From: Collimonas fungivorans
GTDB lineage: Bacteria > Pseudomonadota > Gammaproteobacteria > Burkholderiales > Burkholderiaceae_D
Assembly: GCF_001584145.1 (NCBI RefSeq)
Contig: NZ_CP013232.1
Coordinates: 4,588,001 to 4,652,000, forward strand
DNA: 64,000 nucleotides
Reading direction: 5' to 3'
Shown: positions 14,292-24,470 of the stretch, piece after piece
Layout: every line of letters begins with the position of its first letter
Numbering within the stretch: the stretch's first letter is position 1
The notes under the pieces: model-generated
The model's database searches: none
Seen by the model: the letters and a program-made list of their open reading frames with translations, nothing else
What the model was told of the DNA's origin: nothing
Position numbers and translations under genes: made by a program

Positions 14292-17200
14292 TTAATTTGG
14301 CTTGATCGATAATTGTCGCCAGCGGCGCACTGCTACACCAGACAGCTTCACGTCAAGGCAACTGACCACCCCATCAACACCGACCGTTCGTATGCACTGT
14401 GGCGACGGAGGTGGATTCGGCGGCCATACCCCACTACCTGTCGTACCCGGAATGGCAGCCGCACTCCAGTTGGTACCGGTTGTCGTCCCAGGCTGGGTTA
14501 TCTGGTACTGCGGTGCATAAGCTCCTGTCAAGAAATTCACGCCCATGCTAAATGACACCCCGCCGCCAGCACAAGGATCTGTAGTATTCGGAGTAAACGA
14601 AGTCGTCAGCAAGAGAATATTTTTCTGAAGCTGCAGATCGCCGACGGTGCGCTCGCCCGGGTCAAGATAATCGATGTACCAGCCACGTTGCGATGCCCAT
14701 GCAATGGGATTCTTACTCAGGGTTCGGCCTACTGCGGTTCCCCCGATCGAAACGCTCGTCAAAACTTGCGCCTGCAGTTGGCTACGGCCAGTTACAGCTG
14801 CTGCTCCAGGTTTATCCCAGATGCCATACACGCTCTGAATTGCGGTGGAGGCTAGATCTGTCGTCTCATAGAATTTCCCTGTACCGATCATCACCATATA
14901 GCCGCCCATCGGATGGACTGCCAATAACGGTTTTTGTACAATCGGCTGGATGACAGAATTCGCATTCTTCGCAACAAACAATGAACTGGCGGTCCATTTC
15001 GTGGTATCGGTAGCATTGCTTAAATCAAATTTCCAGAGATTTCCTTGCAAATCCCCTGCATACGCACCAACCAGCTGACGGCTGGCATTGAACAACAAGG
15101 CTGGAGCCGATAAGCCGTTCGGCGACGTGGAACTGCCTACCCCGGTGTCAATTTTTTGAATCAGAGCGCCTGTCTGGACATTCACCATATATAACACCGC
15201 ATGACCATTGGCACTGTTGTAGCCATTGCCAAAAATCGCTGCCCATTGCCCATTGGCCAGCAGCACCACAGCCGGAGCACCTAGCACATTGCCCATATCG
15301 GCATCGGTACCGGAGTTATTGTATTCCCACATAACACTACTCTTGTTCAAAGAGCCCGGCGCCGTGACATCTATCGCAAAAACGCTGTTCGCACCGGCTC
15401 CAGTAGTCCCCAGCAAAATATTCTTCCAGGTGCTGCCGATATAAGCGTCCCCTTCCGCCAGCGGTCCATCAACAAAATAGTGATGGCCGTAATTGGGATC
15501 GCTCAAGGTTTTCAGATTCGGGTAAACACTGTTCGGTACAAAAGCGAATTTTTCAGTGCCGTCGCTTGGGGAAAACGCGTGCAACATGCCATCGTTGGCG
15601 CCCACATACAACATCGCGCTACGCGTAGCCTTGGTGTTGTTAACAAAAGTTGTATAAGCGCTGCCACCGCCATTTGCCGTCGGCAACACCGAATATCCCG
15701 AATCGCTGGTTTGGACATACAAGGGCGCCGAGTTGACGATATCTCCAAGTTTATACTGGCGGTAACGGAAGGTCCCGGTGCCAGTGCCGTCAGACGCCTG
15801 CTCCAGGGCCGAATTACCTCTCAGGTAATCCACGACATCGCTTGATCCCAATGCGGTTTGCTGGCTGTTGGTGCCAGATGTCAAATTGCCCCAGGAAAAA
15901 TCGACGCCGGCTTTCGAAGTAGGATTCCAGGTAACGATGTTCCGTTTCGTATGATCCGCAGGCAGCAATGTCGCGGCGTCCCACTGAAATGCTCCTGTAG
16001 ATCCATCAGTTGTAATAGCATTGGCCGTCAAGTGCCCGATCCAGACGCCCGCATCAAAACTCGCGGTGTAAGCATACGTGTTACTTTGAGCAACACCACC
16101 CTGGTTATTCGCCTGGCCGCCGCCGGAACCTGTGCTGCGGCCGATTTCTGCCAAAATACTGTTAAGGCCGGCCCGCAGGGCCTGAGGGCTCTTTGCGCTG
16201 AAATAGCTGCCATGGCCGTTGACCGCAGCATGCCATAAATCATCAATTGCCGACTTGCTGTCCGCCGCAGGTTTCGGCCAGTTGGCGGCTCCGTTCTTGA
16301 TGTCAAAATAAGCGCCGCTGGTTGCAGTCTTATAATCCGATCGATACGTTAGCTGGCCGTTGGCGCCAAGACCAATGGTATGAGTCGTCATGTGCTGCCA
16401 GGTTGCGGGGTCGGTCGCCGTCGCTTTGATTTTTCCTGCCGTACTGCTGATCCCCGACCTGATGCCCACGTCGGTAACCCAATATTTCATCGCTGTATCT
16501 GCCAGCGTATTCGAAGAGGCTGTCGGGCCTTGATAAAAAGGGTTTGGGAACTGACTGCCTGTCGTCAGCGCACCGCCAGAAACCGGATCCTTGGCGACCG
16601 GCGCCGGCAACGCAGGCACCTTGCCATCCTGGTCGCCTATTGAGGTCGGAACAGTCCCGTTCCAATAACCGTCTGTCGAAAGTATCGTGAAATTGGCCTG
16701 GCATTTCAATTGAATCGGATCCGGCGTCCCACTTGGCGCGCCGTTTATGCCGTTACCTGTGTAATATTGTCCTACCTGATTCAGGGCATCAATGAGCGGT
16801 GTCCCACCGGACGGTACGATGGCGTACAGTTTGCTATACCACTTGTTTTTTTGAGTGGTATCGAAACTGTTCAGCGCCAGAAAATTGCTGGAGTTGGCGT
16901 TAATCGTCGCAAAGCCGACGCGGAAACGATTATTAATGCCGGCGAACGCCAATCCCAGCGAAGTTTTTGTCATCAGAATCCGCGTCCGATAGTAAGAAAA
17001 CCAGTTGGCAAAGTTTTGAAGTTCTTCGGCATAGCTGCAACTGGTTGTGCTTGCAACGCAATCCTTGCGATCTGCACCGCGTGGATATGTAGCGCCAGAA
17101 ACAATATCTACACGTTTATAGTTCGTGAGGGAATTTTGAGAATCCGAGCCATCCGGTATCCCGCTTCCTGCTACTGTCGATACTTTGGCTCCGGTTTGGG

Positions 17201-17798
17201 TCCCTTTTTCCGTTCCTATCCAGTTGTAATAAAAGGCATAGCGCGCGCCAAGGGTTGGATAATTTGAGCTCTTGCTAGCCTGACAGTTCGAATTTGTGGC
17301 AAAGGACTTTGCAGCATAGAGCGGGAGAGTGATGGGCGATCCGTAGTAACACGTTGCACTCAAATCGCTTAACGTAGTAGTGGTATTCAGATAGGGATCA
17401 ATAATGGTAGTCTTGGTGTTGGCAGGAGACATGGAACTGACTCCGTCAACCTTCGACACCCCCGGCGTGTACAGAATCGCTGGATTGTAGTAAATCTGAT
17501 TCCAGCTGCTGGAGTAATAGGCGAGCTTGTCTTTAAGGCCATCAGCATTATTTGGACCAGTCGCTGTATATTCGTAGGTAGCATCTTCACCGGTAACGCT
17601 TCCCCACGCCATACTGCCGGAATTGTCCAGCATGTACATGATGTTTGGCGGCGGCGGCACCGGCAGGAACAGCGGCGCTTGGGCGATTTCAGCGAGCGCT
17701 ACTCCCGAGATCGCGGCCATTCCCAGGCATGCGCAATGCGCGGCCAGCTTCAGCAACCGGCCAAGCGGCATATGCCGCGATACACTCATTCGTAACAT
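14292..17798 (-). CDS. pilY1: type IV pilus tip adhesin/assembly protein PilY1
   Basis: 1168 residues. Signal peptide to about 36 (GVALA), then a von Willebrand A-like N-terminal region opened by YMLDNSGSMAWG (about 55-66, MIDAS DxSxS) and RVGFATINANS. The C-terminal half, from about residue 680, is the PilY1 beta-propeller with YVGANDGMLHAFSPSDG. PilY1 sits at the pilus tip, controls retraction and mediates adhesion and surface sensing. GGGAG ribosome site seven bases before ATG 17798. Base use is somewhat less GC-rich than the housekeeping genes, and low-complexity Ser/Thr/Gly segments are frequent. The calcium-binding loop should be checked by alignment. Confidence 0.93.
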   Translation of the reverse strand: MLRMSVSRHMPLGRLLKLAAHCACLGMAAISGVALAEIAQAPLFLPVPPPPNIMYMLDNSGSMAWGSVTGEDATYEYTATGPNNADGLKDKLAYYSSSWNQIYYNPAILYTPGVSKVDGVSSMSPANTKTTIIDPYLNTTTTLSDLSATCYYGSPITLPLYAAKSFATNSNCQASKSSNYPTLGARYAFYYNWIGTEKGTQTGAKVSTVAGSGIPDGSDSQNSLTNYKRVDIVSGATYPRGADRKDCVASTTSCSYAEELQNFANWFSYYRTRILMTKTSLGLAFAGINNRFRVGFATINANSSNFLALNSFDTTQKNKWYSKLYAIVPSGGTPLIDALNQVGQYYTGNGINGAPSGTPDPIQLKCQANFTILSTDGYWNGTVPTSIGDQDGKVPALPAPVAKDPVSGGALTTGSQFPNPFYQGPTASSNTLADTAMKYWVTDVGIRSGISSTAGKIKATATDPATWQHMTTHTIGLGANGQLTYRSDYKTATSGAYFDIKNGAANWPKPAADSKSAIDDLWHAAVNGHGSYFSAKSPQALRAGLNSILAEIGRSTGSGGGQANNQGGVAQSNTYAYTASFDAGVWIGHLTANAITTDGSTGAFQWDAATLLPADHTKRNIVTWNPTSKAGVDFSWGNLTSGTNSQQTALGSSDVVDYLRGNSALEQASDGTGTGTFRYRQYKLGDIVNSAPLYVQTSDSGYSVLPTANGGGSAYTTFVNNTKATRSAMLYVGANDGMLHAFSPSDGTEKFAFVPNSVYPNLKTLSDPNYGHHYFVDGPLAEGDAYIGSTWKNILLGTTGAGANSVFAIDVTAPGSLNKSSVMWEYNNSGTDADMGNVLGAPAVVLLANGQWAAIFGNGYNSANGHAVLYMVNVQTGALIQKIDTGVGSSTSPNGLSAPALLFNASRQLVGAYAGDLQGNLWKFDLSNATDTTKWTASSLFVAKNANSVIQPIVQKPLLAVHPMGGYMVMIGTGKFYETTDLASTAIQSVYGIWDKPGAAAVTGRSQLQAQVLTSVSIGGTAVGRTLSKNPIAWASQRGWYIDYLDPGERTVGDLQLQKNILLLTTSFTPNTTDPCAGGGVSFSMGVNFLTGAYAPQYQITQPGTTTGTNWSAAAIPGTTGSGVWPPNPPPSPQCIRTVGVDGVVSCLDVKLSGVAVRRWRQLSIKPN

Positions 17799-17814
17799 GA
17801 AGTACTCCCTACAC

Positions 17815-18348
17815 TCAGAATTTTAGATAACTTTGCAGTAACACCACTGCATTATTTGTGACATCCGTGCCGCGCCCGGTTATCCGGTATACCTTGTCGG
17901 TCAAGTCGCGCTTGGGCTGCGTCGGTCCCAGGCCTATCGTGGCTGTGACATCTTCGATGATGCATTGCGGCTGCGGAGGAGTCCCGCCAGTCCAGGAAAC
18001 GCCGTTAGGCAGGGCAACTGCGGGCAGTTTGGCGGTTGTCGCCGGCGCCGAGGTTCCCCAGGTTGCACTGTTGTCCCATACGCTTGGACTGGTGGTCGAA
18101 GTCGTCAGCATGCTGCTCAAGGGTTTGCCGCCGATAGAATTGTTTTGCGCTCCGGCTTCGCAATACCGCAATGCTCTCTCGGCCGCCTGGAAAGCCGCCT
18201 GCTGGTTGCGTGTATTTGCCGCCATCTTTTCATCCAGTGTCACATTGCGGATAGCGACTGTGCCAATCAGCATCATGACGACCAGGAAAATCAGCACCAT
18301 CGGCAGTGCAATGCCTGATTGCTGGAGTTTTGTCTTTGCCATAAACAT
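17815..18348 (-). CDS. pilX: minor pilin assembly protein PilX
   Basis: 177 residues. The prepilin-like leader is MFMAKTKLQQSG, followed by IALPMVLIFLVVMMLIG, the typical PilX N-terminus with Leu/Pro instead of the usual Glu-containing start. RNVTLDEKMAANTRNQQAAFQAAERALR is the family helix. It primes pilus assembly with PilV, PilW and PilY1. A second ATG at 18342 (MAKTKL) is an equally good start. It lies 25 bp after pilW and 16 bp before pilY1. Confidence 0.9.
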   Translation of the reverse strand: MFMAKTKLQQSGIALPMVLIFLVVMMLIGTVAIRNVTLDEKMAANTRNQQAAFQAAERALRYCEAGAQNNSIGGKPLSSMLTTSTTSPSVWDNSATWGTSAPATTAKLPAVALPNGVSWTGGTPPQPQCIIEDVTATIGLGPTQPKRDLTDKVYRITGRGTDVTNNAVVLLQSYLKF

Positions 18349-18373
18349 GTCTGGTAAGTTGGTCCGGTGCGAA

Positions 18374-19267
18374 TTAGTTGATCAGGCTGGGAGTAGCGTT
18401 GTTACGCAAGGTAAATACCTGCGTCATGGTGGTATGCAGCAGATGATCCGATGCAGTAACCGACTGGCCGCTGCAATTGGTGTACGTCTGGCCCGCGCTC
18501 GTCGATATCACATTGTTGGAACTGTGGATATCCAGGCATACGGTGGCCGTTATCACCGTGCCCCATCCAGCCCGGTTATTGTCATTAAAGGCCACCGCGC
18601 CAGCAGTACTCGCATTGACCCCCGTTTGCGTCGGCACATACTTGCTGGCGGTATCAACTCCATAAGTGACTTTCAACTGATCTACATTACTCAATATCTT
18701 CTGGGCGGTGCCGCCAGGATTTCCCATGCAATACAAGATCGACGTGGCGGCATCGCGGTAAAAACTATTGGTAATGAGGCCACCCTGTGTGGCCGTTGCG
18801 CCGATGGCCTTCACGCCGCTGCAATCGACTCCTGCGCCGCTGATCGGACTATTGGTCGCATCGTACGGCTCGCTGGTGTAGCTGACAGCAAACGCCGAGT
18901 CGGCGCCGGCCGCGCTGGCGCAGGCTGGTACCGTAGCAATCGGCATTGCAAAACCGTTATCGCAACCGATCAAGCCGGTCAATGTGGGGGCGCTCACCGG
19001 CGGAAAATCCGTCGTATTACCCGTGAGCATATTGCCGTAGCCGGCCTGCATCAGATTGCGGCCGATCAGATTCAAGGCGAAGCGCCCGTCTTCCTGAATG
19101 CGCGCATTGTCATCGTTCAGGCGCGAACTGGATTTGCTATTGAAATACAGACTGCTGAGGAACAACATAAGGATCAGCCCTATCGTCACCGACACCAGCA
19201 ATTCGACCAACGTAAAACCCCGCATGCTGCGACGCAGATTACCTGTATTCATTTGAGAAATCATCAT
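18374..19267 (-). CDS. pilW: minor pilin PilW
   Basis: 297 residues. The prepilin site is MRG-FTLVELLVSVTIGL with Glu at +5, followed by the PilW pattern NDDNARIQEDGRFALNLIGRNLMQAGY. The long C-terminal domain is rich in Ser/Thr/Ala and has several cysteines. The start ATG overlaps the pilV stop (CATGA), showing translational coupling; an internal start at MNTGNL is possible. Part of the tip-initiation complex. Confidence 0.9.
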   Translation of the reverse strand: MMISQMNTGNLRRSMRGFTLVELLVSVTIGLILMLFLSSLYFNSKSSSRLNDDNARIQEDGRFALNLIGRNLMQAGYGNMLTGNTTDFPPVSAPTLTGLIGCDNGFAMPIATVPACASAAGADSAFAVSYTSEPYDATNSPISGAGVDCSGVKAIGATATQGGLITNSFYRDAATSILYCMGNPGGTAQKILSNVDQLKVTYGVDTASKYVPTQTGVNASTAGAVAFNDNNRAGWGTVITATVCLDIHSSNNVISTSAGQTYTNCSGQSVTASDHLLHTTMTQVFTLRNNATPSLIN

Positions 19268-19809
19268 GGCGTCACCACAGTCAAAAAGCAGCGCACTGCA
19301 GCTTTATCGTTAGCGCTGAACCCGCCGGGGAACACTGAGTTGTCGCACCCCGAGTCCGTAGCTGTTTTATCTGGTTCGCTGAAATAAACCGTCACGACAA
19401 AACCGTTGGTGCTGTCGCCGGATACCGTACCCCAACCGCCCGCCATCGCATTGCTCATGGAAAGGCGCCAGTTGTATATATCCTGGGTAGCGATCTCCGC
19501 CGGTGTGCAGGCTCCGCTCACCGCACAAGCCGCCGCAGTCGAATTGGCCGGATACGTTTTGTCGGTGATATACCCGCCAGCATTGGCGCCAGCCGCATTG
19601 GCGCGTATCCGGTCGCCGATGTCGGCACTGTACTGGCTGGCCAAAGAACGAAAATTCGCCACCTTTTGATAGCGCAATGCTGCCACTTGCAAGCCAGCGA
19701 GACCGAGCAGCGCAAATGCCGAAATGGTGATCGCAATCAATACTTCGATCATGCCGACCCCGCGTTGCCGACCGGATCTATGCAATATTTTTTTGTTGAG
19801 AAAAGCCAT
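19264..19809 (-). CDS. pilV: minor pilin PilV
   Basis: 181 residues. The leader MAFLNKKILHRSGRQRG is followed by VGMIEVLIAITISAFALLGLAGLQ, the PilV N-terminus with the conserved Glu, then RSLASQYSADIGDRIRAN. AGGAAAT ribosome site before ATG 19809. Second gene of the minor-pilin operon, 21 bp after fimT. Confidence 0.9.
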   Translation of the reverse strand: MAFLNKKILHRSGRQRGVGMIEVLIAITISAFALLGLAGLQVAALRYQKVANFRSLASQYSADIGDRIRANAAGANAGGYITDKTYPANSTAAACAVSGACTPAEIATQDIYNWRLSMSNAMAGGWGTVSGDSTNGFVVTVYFSEPDKTATDSGCDNSVFPGGFSANDKAAVRCFLTVVTP

Positions 19810-19830
19810 ATTTCCTATCTCTCTTCCGTC

Positions 19831-20370
19831 TTAACACGCATCGCCAGGCTTGATAGCCCTGGTTCGCCCGCTTGGATCAAAACAGACCAGTCGTGAAAAT
19901 TTGGTGTTGAATGCAAACGTAAAATAGCCAGGAGGCGCCGCTATGGGCGCACCCATGGCGTTATAAGTGATAGAGGTGGCGGTAGACGCAGGTACAAGAC
20001 TAGTGCCGCTGGTAAAAGCTCCTTGACGCGCCAAAATCAGATGGGCGGACCCTGCTGCGGTGGTAGGGGTATCGGACGCCGTGCCGACATATACCAGCCA
20101 GCCGTCTTTCCAATCGCTGCCGCTGGTGTCGCAGACATTTGATCCGGTTTCTGCTCCAACGCTGCGGCAAATAGTTACTGCGCCAGCGCGTTGAATCGCT
20201 TCGGAGCGAGTCAGCATGGTGGCGGCAATGAATTCATTTACATTGCCGGATAAACGATTCTGGCTGATGAAATTGCCCATGGCCGGCATGCCGACTGCGG
20301 CCAGGATCGCCACCACAGCGATAGTGGTGATCAATTCGAGTAAGGTAAAACCTTTGCTGATATCAGGCAT
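19831..20370 (-). CDS. fimT: GspH/FimT-type minor pseudopilin
   Basis: 179 residues from ATG 20370. The prepilin cleavage site KG-FTLLELITTIAVVAILAAVG lies only seven residues in. The GspH/FimT/FimU pattern ISQNRLSGNVNEFIAATMLTRSEAIQRAGAVTICRS follows. The C-terminal end FSRLVCFDPSGRTR is typical of FimU/FimT. It opens the operon and probably starts pilus assembly. Reading from 20532 would add 54 residues that do not fit a prepilin leader. The operon promoter should lie in 20371-20640, but no clear box is seen. Confidence 0.88.
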   Translation of the reverse strand: MPDISKGFTLLELITTIAVVAILAAVGMPAMGNFISQNRLSGNVNEFIAATMLTRSEAIQRAGAVTICRSVGAETGSNVCDTSGSDWKDGWLVYVGTASDTPTTAAGSAHLILARQGAFTSGTSLVPASTATSITYNAMGAPIAAPPGYFTFAFNTKFSRLVCFDPSGRTRAIKPGDAC

Positions 20371-20823
20371 GGTGTACTTGTTGTTCTTTTCAAAAGATAA
20401 GGCAGTCTCAGCATTTCTTTGCACGCTACACTCCCCCCGGAAAACGTCGATTGCAACCGATGCCAAATTATAGGTTTTACATTTCCACAAAGAAACCATT
20501 TCAGCCCCCGTCCGTCGCCGCCAAAATACCACTCATCAACAATCATTACCAAAAACACAATTACATACATATTCCCTTGAATTCCCGGCCAAACGCCGAA
20601 CACCGAACGCCCCCTCCCTACCTCATCAATCCACCCGCCAAATGCTATAATCCGCGCTTCCCGCAAACGGGCCGATAGTCCCCCGGAACGCGGCCCGGCA
20701 CCGACGCAACAAACGGATCGCGCATGCGCGTCCGGCAATGCTGGTCACTTTGAGCTGTCCCTAAAAGATTGTTTTCAACACCATGCACAGATGCGGCATG
20801 GTTTTCATTGAATGGAGTTTGCT
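20371..20823. other. intergenic region between the pilin operon and the miaB cluster
   Basis: Divergent gap of about 450 bp. The left half should carry the fimT promoter. On the plus strand TATAAT (20646-20651) lies about 170 bases before the next gene, so its transcript would have a long leader. That leader has a GC-rich foldback near 20714-20734 (CGGATCGCGCATGCGCG TCCG, one bulge) and a CCATGC/GCATGG stem just before the gene. No reading frame with coding character. Confidence 0.4.
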
Positions 20824-21174
20824 ATGTCGGCAACAATGCGGCCCGTCCGCCTGCTCATGATCTTCCTGCTGGCGACGCTGGCCTTTTCCGCGATGGCGGT
20901 GAACCGCGATTTCCCGGCTTCGGCCTTGCGCGGCAAATTGACTATCACCGATTACCCGAACGTCACGGTCAATGGCAATGCGCTGCGGCTGTCGCCCGGA
21001 TCGCGCATCTGGAATACCCAGCAATTGACCCAGATCCCCAGCTCTCTGGGCGCGGATACTTACCAGGTGAATTACACCCTGAACATACAAGGCGATATCG
21101 ACCGCGTCTGGATCCTGACCGCGGATGAAGCCGGCCAGAAGATCGAAGCGCAGCGCAATGGCATGAAGCGCTAG
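20824..21174 (+). CDS. secreted small hypothetical protein upstream of miaB
   Basis: 116 residues from ATG 20824, which has GGAG eight bases upstream; an ATG at 20812 would itself overlap that ribosome site. Sec signal peptide about 1-26 (LLATLAFSAMA). The mature part begins VNRDFPASALRGKLTI and looks like a small all-beta domain with no cysteines. No family is recognised with certainty; similar proteins stand before miaB in related genera as far as I recall. It lies 24 bp before miaB and is probably co-transcribed. Function unknown. Confidence 0.75.
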   Translation: MSATMRPVRLLMIFLLATLAFSAMAVNRDFPASALRGKLTITDYPNVTVNGNALRLSPGSRIWNTQQLTQIPSSLGADTYQVNYTLNIQGDIDRVWILTADEAGQKIEAQRNGMKR

Positions 21175-21198
21175 TTAAAAGGTAGTTATTAGGCAGTC

Positions 21199-22551
21199 AT
21201 GGAAAAAACGATGCAAAAGAAAGTATTCATCAAGACCTTCGGGTGCCAGATGAACGAGTACGACTCGGACAAGATGGCCGACGTCCTGAACGCCTCCGAT
21301 GGCTTGATCAAGACTGATCGCCCGGAAGATGCCGACGTGATCCTGCTGAATACCTGTTCTGTGCGCGAGAAGGCGCAGGAGAAAGTGTTTTCCGACCTCG
21401 GCCGCCTGCGCGAACTGAAACGCAACAATCCCGACCTGCTGATTGGCGTAGGCGGCTGCGTGGCTTCGCAAGAAGGCGCGGCGATCGTCAAACGCGCGCC
21501 GTATGTCGACATGGTGTTCGGTCCGCAGACCCTGCACCGCCTGCCGGAGATGATCAGCCAGCGGCGCGCCACCGGCCATTCGCAAGTCGACATCAGCTTT
21601 CCCGAAATCGAGAAATTCGACCACATGCCGCCGGCCAAGGTCGAGGGTGCGACCGCATTCGTCTCGATCATGGAAGGCTGCAGCAAATATTGCAGCTACT
21701 GCGTGGTGCCCTACACCCGCGGCGAGGAAGTCTCGCGCCGGTTTGAAGATGTCTTGACAGAGGTGGCCGGACTGGCCGAGCAGGGCGTCAAGGAAATCAC
21801 GCTGCTGGGGCAAAACGTCAACGCCTTCCGCGGCGCCATGGCGGATGGCGAGATTGCCGATTTCGCGCTGCTGATCGAGTACATTGCCGAGATTCCCGGC
21901 ATCGAGCGGATCCGCTTCGTCACCAGCCATCCCAAGGAATTCACGCAGCGCCTGATCGACACTTACGCCAAGGTGCCGAAGCTGGTCGACCACTTGTACC
22001 TGCCGGCGCAGCACGGTTCGGACCGCATCTTGTCAGCAATGAAGCGCGGCTACACCGTGCTGGAATACAAATCGGTAATCCGCCGCCTGCGCCAGGTCCG
22101 TCCCAACATCACGATTTCCAGCGACTTCATCGTTGGCTTCCCGGGCGAGACCGATGCCGATTTCGAGGCGCTGATGAAGCTGATCACCGACATAGGCTAC
22201 GACAACAGCTTCAGTTTCATTTTCAGCCCGCGTCCCGGCACGCCGGCCGCCAACCTGCAGGACGACACGCCGCACGAAGTCAAGCTGAAGCGGCTGCAGC
22301 ACCTGCAGGCGACGGTTGAAGCAAACATGGCCAAGATCAGTGAAGCGATGGTCGGTTCGGTGCAGCGTATCCTGGTGGAAGGTCCGTCCAAGAAGAATCC
22401 GGCCGAACTGCAGGGGCGCACCGAGAACAACCGGGTAGTCAATTTCGAGGCCGGCCCGAACGCCGCGCGCCTGGTCGGTGAACTGATCGACGTCAGGATT
22501 ACGGAAACCCTCACCTATACCTTGCGCGGCGAAATCGTCGTCGCCGAATAG
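21199..22551 (+). CDS. miaB: tRNA-2-methylthio-N6-dimethylallyladenosine synthase MiaB
   Basis: Radical-SAM methylthiotransferase acting on i6A37 made by MiaA. 450 residues. N-terminal UPF0004 domain with three cluster cysteines (C16 in [10 protein letters not shown], one in NTCSVRE, one in GGCVASQ). Radical SAM cysteines C161, C165 and C168 in [12 protein letters not shown]-terminal TRAM domain covers about 380-450. AGG ribosome site before ATG 21199; an internal ATG at 21211 is possible. First of the miaB-phoH-ybeY block. Confidence 0.97.
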   Translation: MEKTMQKKVFIKTFGCQMNEYDSDKMADVLNASDGLIKTDRPEDADVILLNTCSVREKAQEKVFSDLGRLRELKRNNPDLLIGVGGCVASQEGAAIVKRAPYVDMVFGPQTLHRLPEMISQRRATGHSQVDISFPEIEKFDHMPPAKVEGATAFVSIMEGCSKYCSYCVVPYTRGEEVSRRFEDVLTEVAGLAEQGVKEITLLGQNVNAFRGAMADGEIADFALLIEYIAEIPGIERIRFVTSHPKEFTQRLIDTYAKVPKLVDHLYLPAQHGSDRILSAMKRGYTVLEYKSVIRRLRQVRPNITISSDFIVGFPGETDADFEALMKLITDIGYDNSFSFIFSPRPGTPAANLQDDTPHEVKLKRLQHLQATVEANMAKISEAMVGSVQRILVEGPSKKNPAELQGRTENNRVVNFEAGPNAARLVGELIDVRITETLTYTLRGEIVVAE

Positions 22552-22597
22552 CTGGCAGCGCCCACCGACCAATCAAACAAGATAAACACAGCCCAGT

Positions 22598-23758
22598 TTG
22601 AAAACTAAAACCCCTACCCAGCCGCATTACTTCATCCCGCAACCGCTGGACAATACGCGGCTGGCGCACTTGTGCGGACCACTGGATGAAAACCTGCGGC
22701 AGATTTCCGCGGCGCTGGACGTGTCGATTTTCCGGCGCGGCGACAAATTCATCGCCGCCGGCGGCAATGCCGAACGCGCGGTGGAAATCCTCGACCAGTT
22801 TTACGCTGTCGCCAACAAAGTGATCTCGGTCGATGAGATCCAGCTGGCGCTGGTCGAGCAGCGCGCCAAACTGGGTATGAAACCAAAAGCCGCGAAAACC
22901 GCCAAGGGCAACGGCAAGGCCACCGGCGAAGCTGGCGCCGACACCAATGCCGATCCCGCGGATGCAGAGCTGACCGAAACGGATATCGAAAGTCCCGTGC
23001 TGAAAACCCGGCGCAGCGACCTGCGCGGCCGCACGCCGCACCAAAGCCAGTACATCCGTTCGATCCTGGAACATGACGTCACGCTGGGCATAGGCCCGGC
23101 CGGCACCGGCAAGACCTACCTGGCGGTTGCCTGCGCGGTAGACGCGCTGGAACGCGATGCGGTCAAGCGCATCGTGCTGACGCGGCCGGCGGTCGAGGCC
23201 GGCGAGCGGCTGGGTTTCCTGCCTGGCGACCTGGCGCAGAAAGTCGACCCCTACCTGCGCCCCCTGTACGACGCGCTATACGACTTGCTGGGTTTCGACC
23301 GCACCCAAAAGATGTTCGAGAAGCAGGCGATCGAGATCGCGCCGCTGGCTTACATGCGCGGCCGCACGCTGAACCATGCTTTCATCATCCTGGACGAGGC
23401 GCAAAACACCACGCCGGAACAGATGAAGATGTTCCTGACCCGGATCGGTTTCGGCAGCAAGGCCGTGGTCACCGGCGACGTCACCCAGATCGACTTGCAG
23501 CGCGGCCAGAAGAGCGGCCTGATCGATGCCATGAACATCCTGAAAGACGTGCGCGGCATCGCCTTTACCCGCTTCAACAGCAGCGACGTAGTGCGTCACC
23601 CCTTGGTGGCGCGCATTGTCGACGCTTATGAATCCGCGGCGCAGGCAGCGCCGGTGGCGTCCACCCATGGCGTCATCGAAGCCGCCACGCCGCAAGCCGT
23701 GAAACCTGCCAAACCGGTGCAGACCGGGATTACCAAAACAGCCCGGAATCGTAAGTAA
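22598..23758 (+). CDS. phoH: PhoH-like ATPase
   Basis: 386 residues, read from TTG 22598; no ATG is near and the ribosome site is weak, so the exact start is uncertain. N-terminal KH-like region (about 20-85), an Ala/Lys-rich linker (about 88-125) and the PhoH ATPase domain (about 140-350) with P-loop GPAGTGKT near 167-174 and Walker [10 protein letters not shown]. Its conserved pairing with ybeY suggests a role in RNA metabolism; the biochemical role is not settled. The C-terminal tail is Ala/Pro/Lys-rich. Five bases separate it from ybeY. Confidence 0.93.
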   Translation: MKTKTPTQPHYFIPQPLDNTRLAHLCGPLDENLRQISAALDVSIFRRGDKFIAAGGNAERAVEILDQFYAVANKVISVDEIQLALVEQRAKLGMKPKAAKTAKGNGKATGEAGADTNADPADAELTETDIESPVLKTRRSDLRGRTPHQSQYIRSILEHDVTLGIGPAGTGKTYLAVACAVDALERDAVKRIVLTRPAVEAGERLGFLPGDLAQKVDPYLRPLYDALYDLLGFDRTQKMFEKQAIEIAPLAYMRGRTLNHAFIILDEAQNTTPEQMKMFLTRIGFGSKAVVTGDVTQIDLQRGQKSGLIDAMNILKDVRGIAFTRFNSSDVVRHPLVARIVDAYESAAQAAPVASTHGVIEAATPQAVKPAKPVQTGITKTARNRK

Positions 23759-23763
23759 GCGCA

Positions 23764-24237
23764 ATGCCAAAAAAAAATAAACTCTCCCTGTCGGTGCAAT
23801 ACCCTGATCCGCGCCTGCAAGAAAGCGTGCCGCGTCCGCAGCTGCGGCGCTGGGTGCAAGCCGCCCTGTTGGCGCCGGCCGAACTGACGATCCGTTTTGT
23901 CGACGCCGACGAAGGCCGCGCCCTGAACCGCGACTATCGCGGCAAGGATTACGCCACCAACGTGCTGACCTTCGCTTATTCGGAAGACCAGGAAGAAAAA
24001 GAGCAAGACAGCGGCATTACCCAGGCCGACATCATCCTGTGCACCGACGTCTTGCAGCGCGAAGCGGAAGAACAAGGCAAGACGCTGGTGGAACATGCCG
24101 CCCACCTGGTGGTGCATGGCGTCCTGCATGCGCAAGGTTATGACCATGAAGACGACGAAGAAGCGATTGAAATGGAAAGCCTGGAAATCGAAATATTGGA
24201 CAACCTTGGCTGGCCTAACCCCTACGCCGACCGATAA
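23764..24237 (+). CDS. ybeY: endoribonuclease YbeY
   Basis: Single-strand RNase for 16S rRNA 3' maturation and ribosome quality control. 157 residues. The zinc motif [11 protein letters not shown] is at 118-128 (H118, H122, H128). The segment [20 protein letters not shown] is the conserved core. Overlapping function with phoH upstream. In relatives corC and lnt follow directly; here a terminator and a three-gene cassette intervene. Confidence 0.96.
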   Translation: MPKKNKLSLSVQYPDPRLQESVPRPQLRRWVQAALLAPAELTIRFVDADEGRALNRDYRGKDYATNVLTFAYSEDQEEKEQDSGITQADIILCTDVLQREAEEQGKTLVEHAAHLVVHGVLHAQGYDHEDDEEAIEMESLEIEILDNLGWPNPYADR

Positions 24238-24254
24238 TTTCCCCGCTCCCCGAT

Positions 24255-24279
24255 AAAACGCCGCTTCTGCGGCGTTTTT
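24255..24279 (+). terminator. terminator after ybeY
   Basis: AAAACGCCGC, loop TTCT, GCGGCGTTTT, then TC. Strong stem with a T-run. It closes the miaB-phoH-ybeY unit. The AT-rich DNA that follows (24281-24400) should hold the promoter of the next cassette. Confidence 0.88.
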
Positions 24280-24470
24280 CATTTCTGAGTCGATTTTTTA
24301 TTTTTTCTTAAAAATCAATAACTTGCAGATACAAACGTTGCCGCCGAGACATTACATATCTTCGCTTATCTTTTTTATTAATAAGATTATGATGAATTCA
24401 TGTAATGAACCGAGCTGGCCCGCGACTAAGCCACATGAAAACCAACATTGCTCAGTTGCCGGAGACTATC

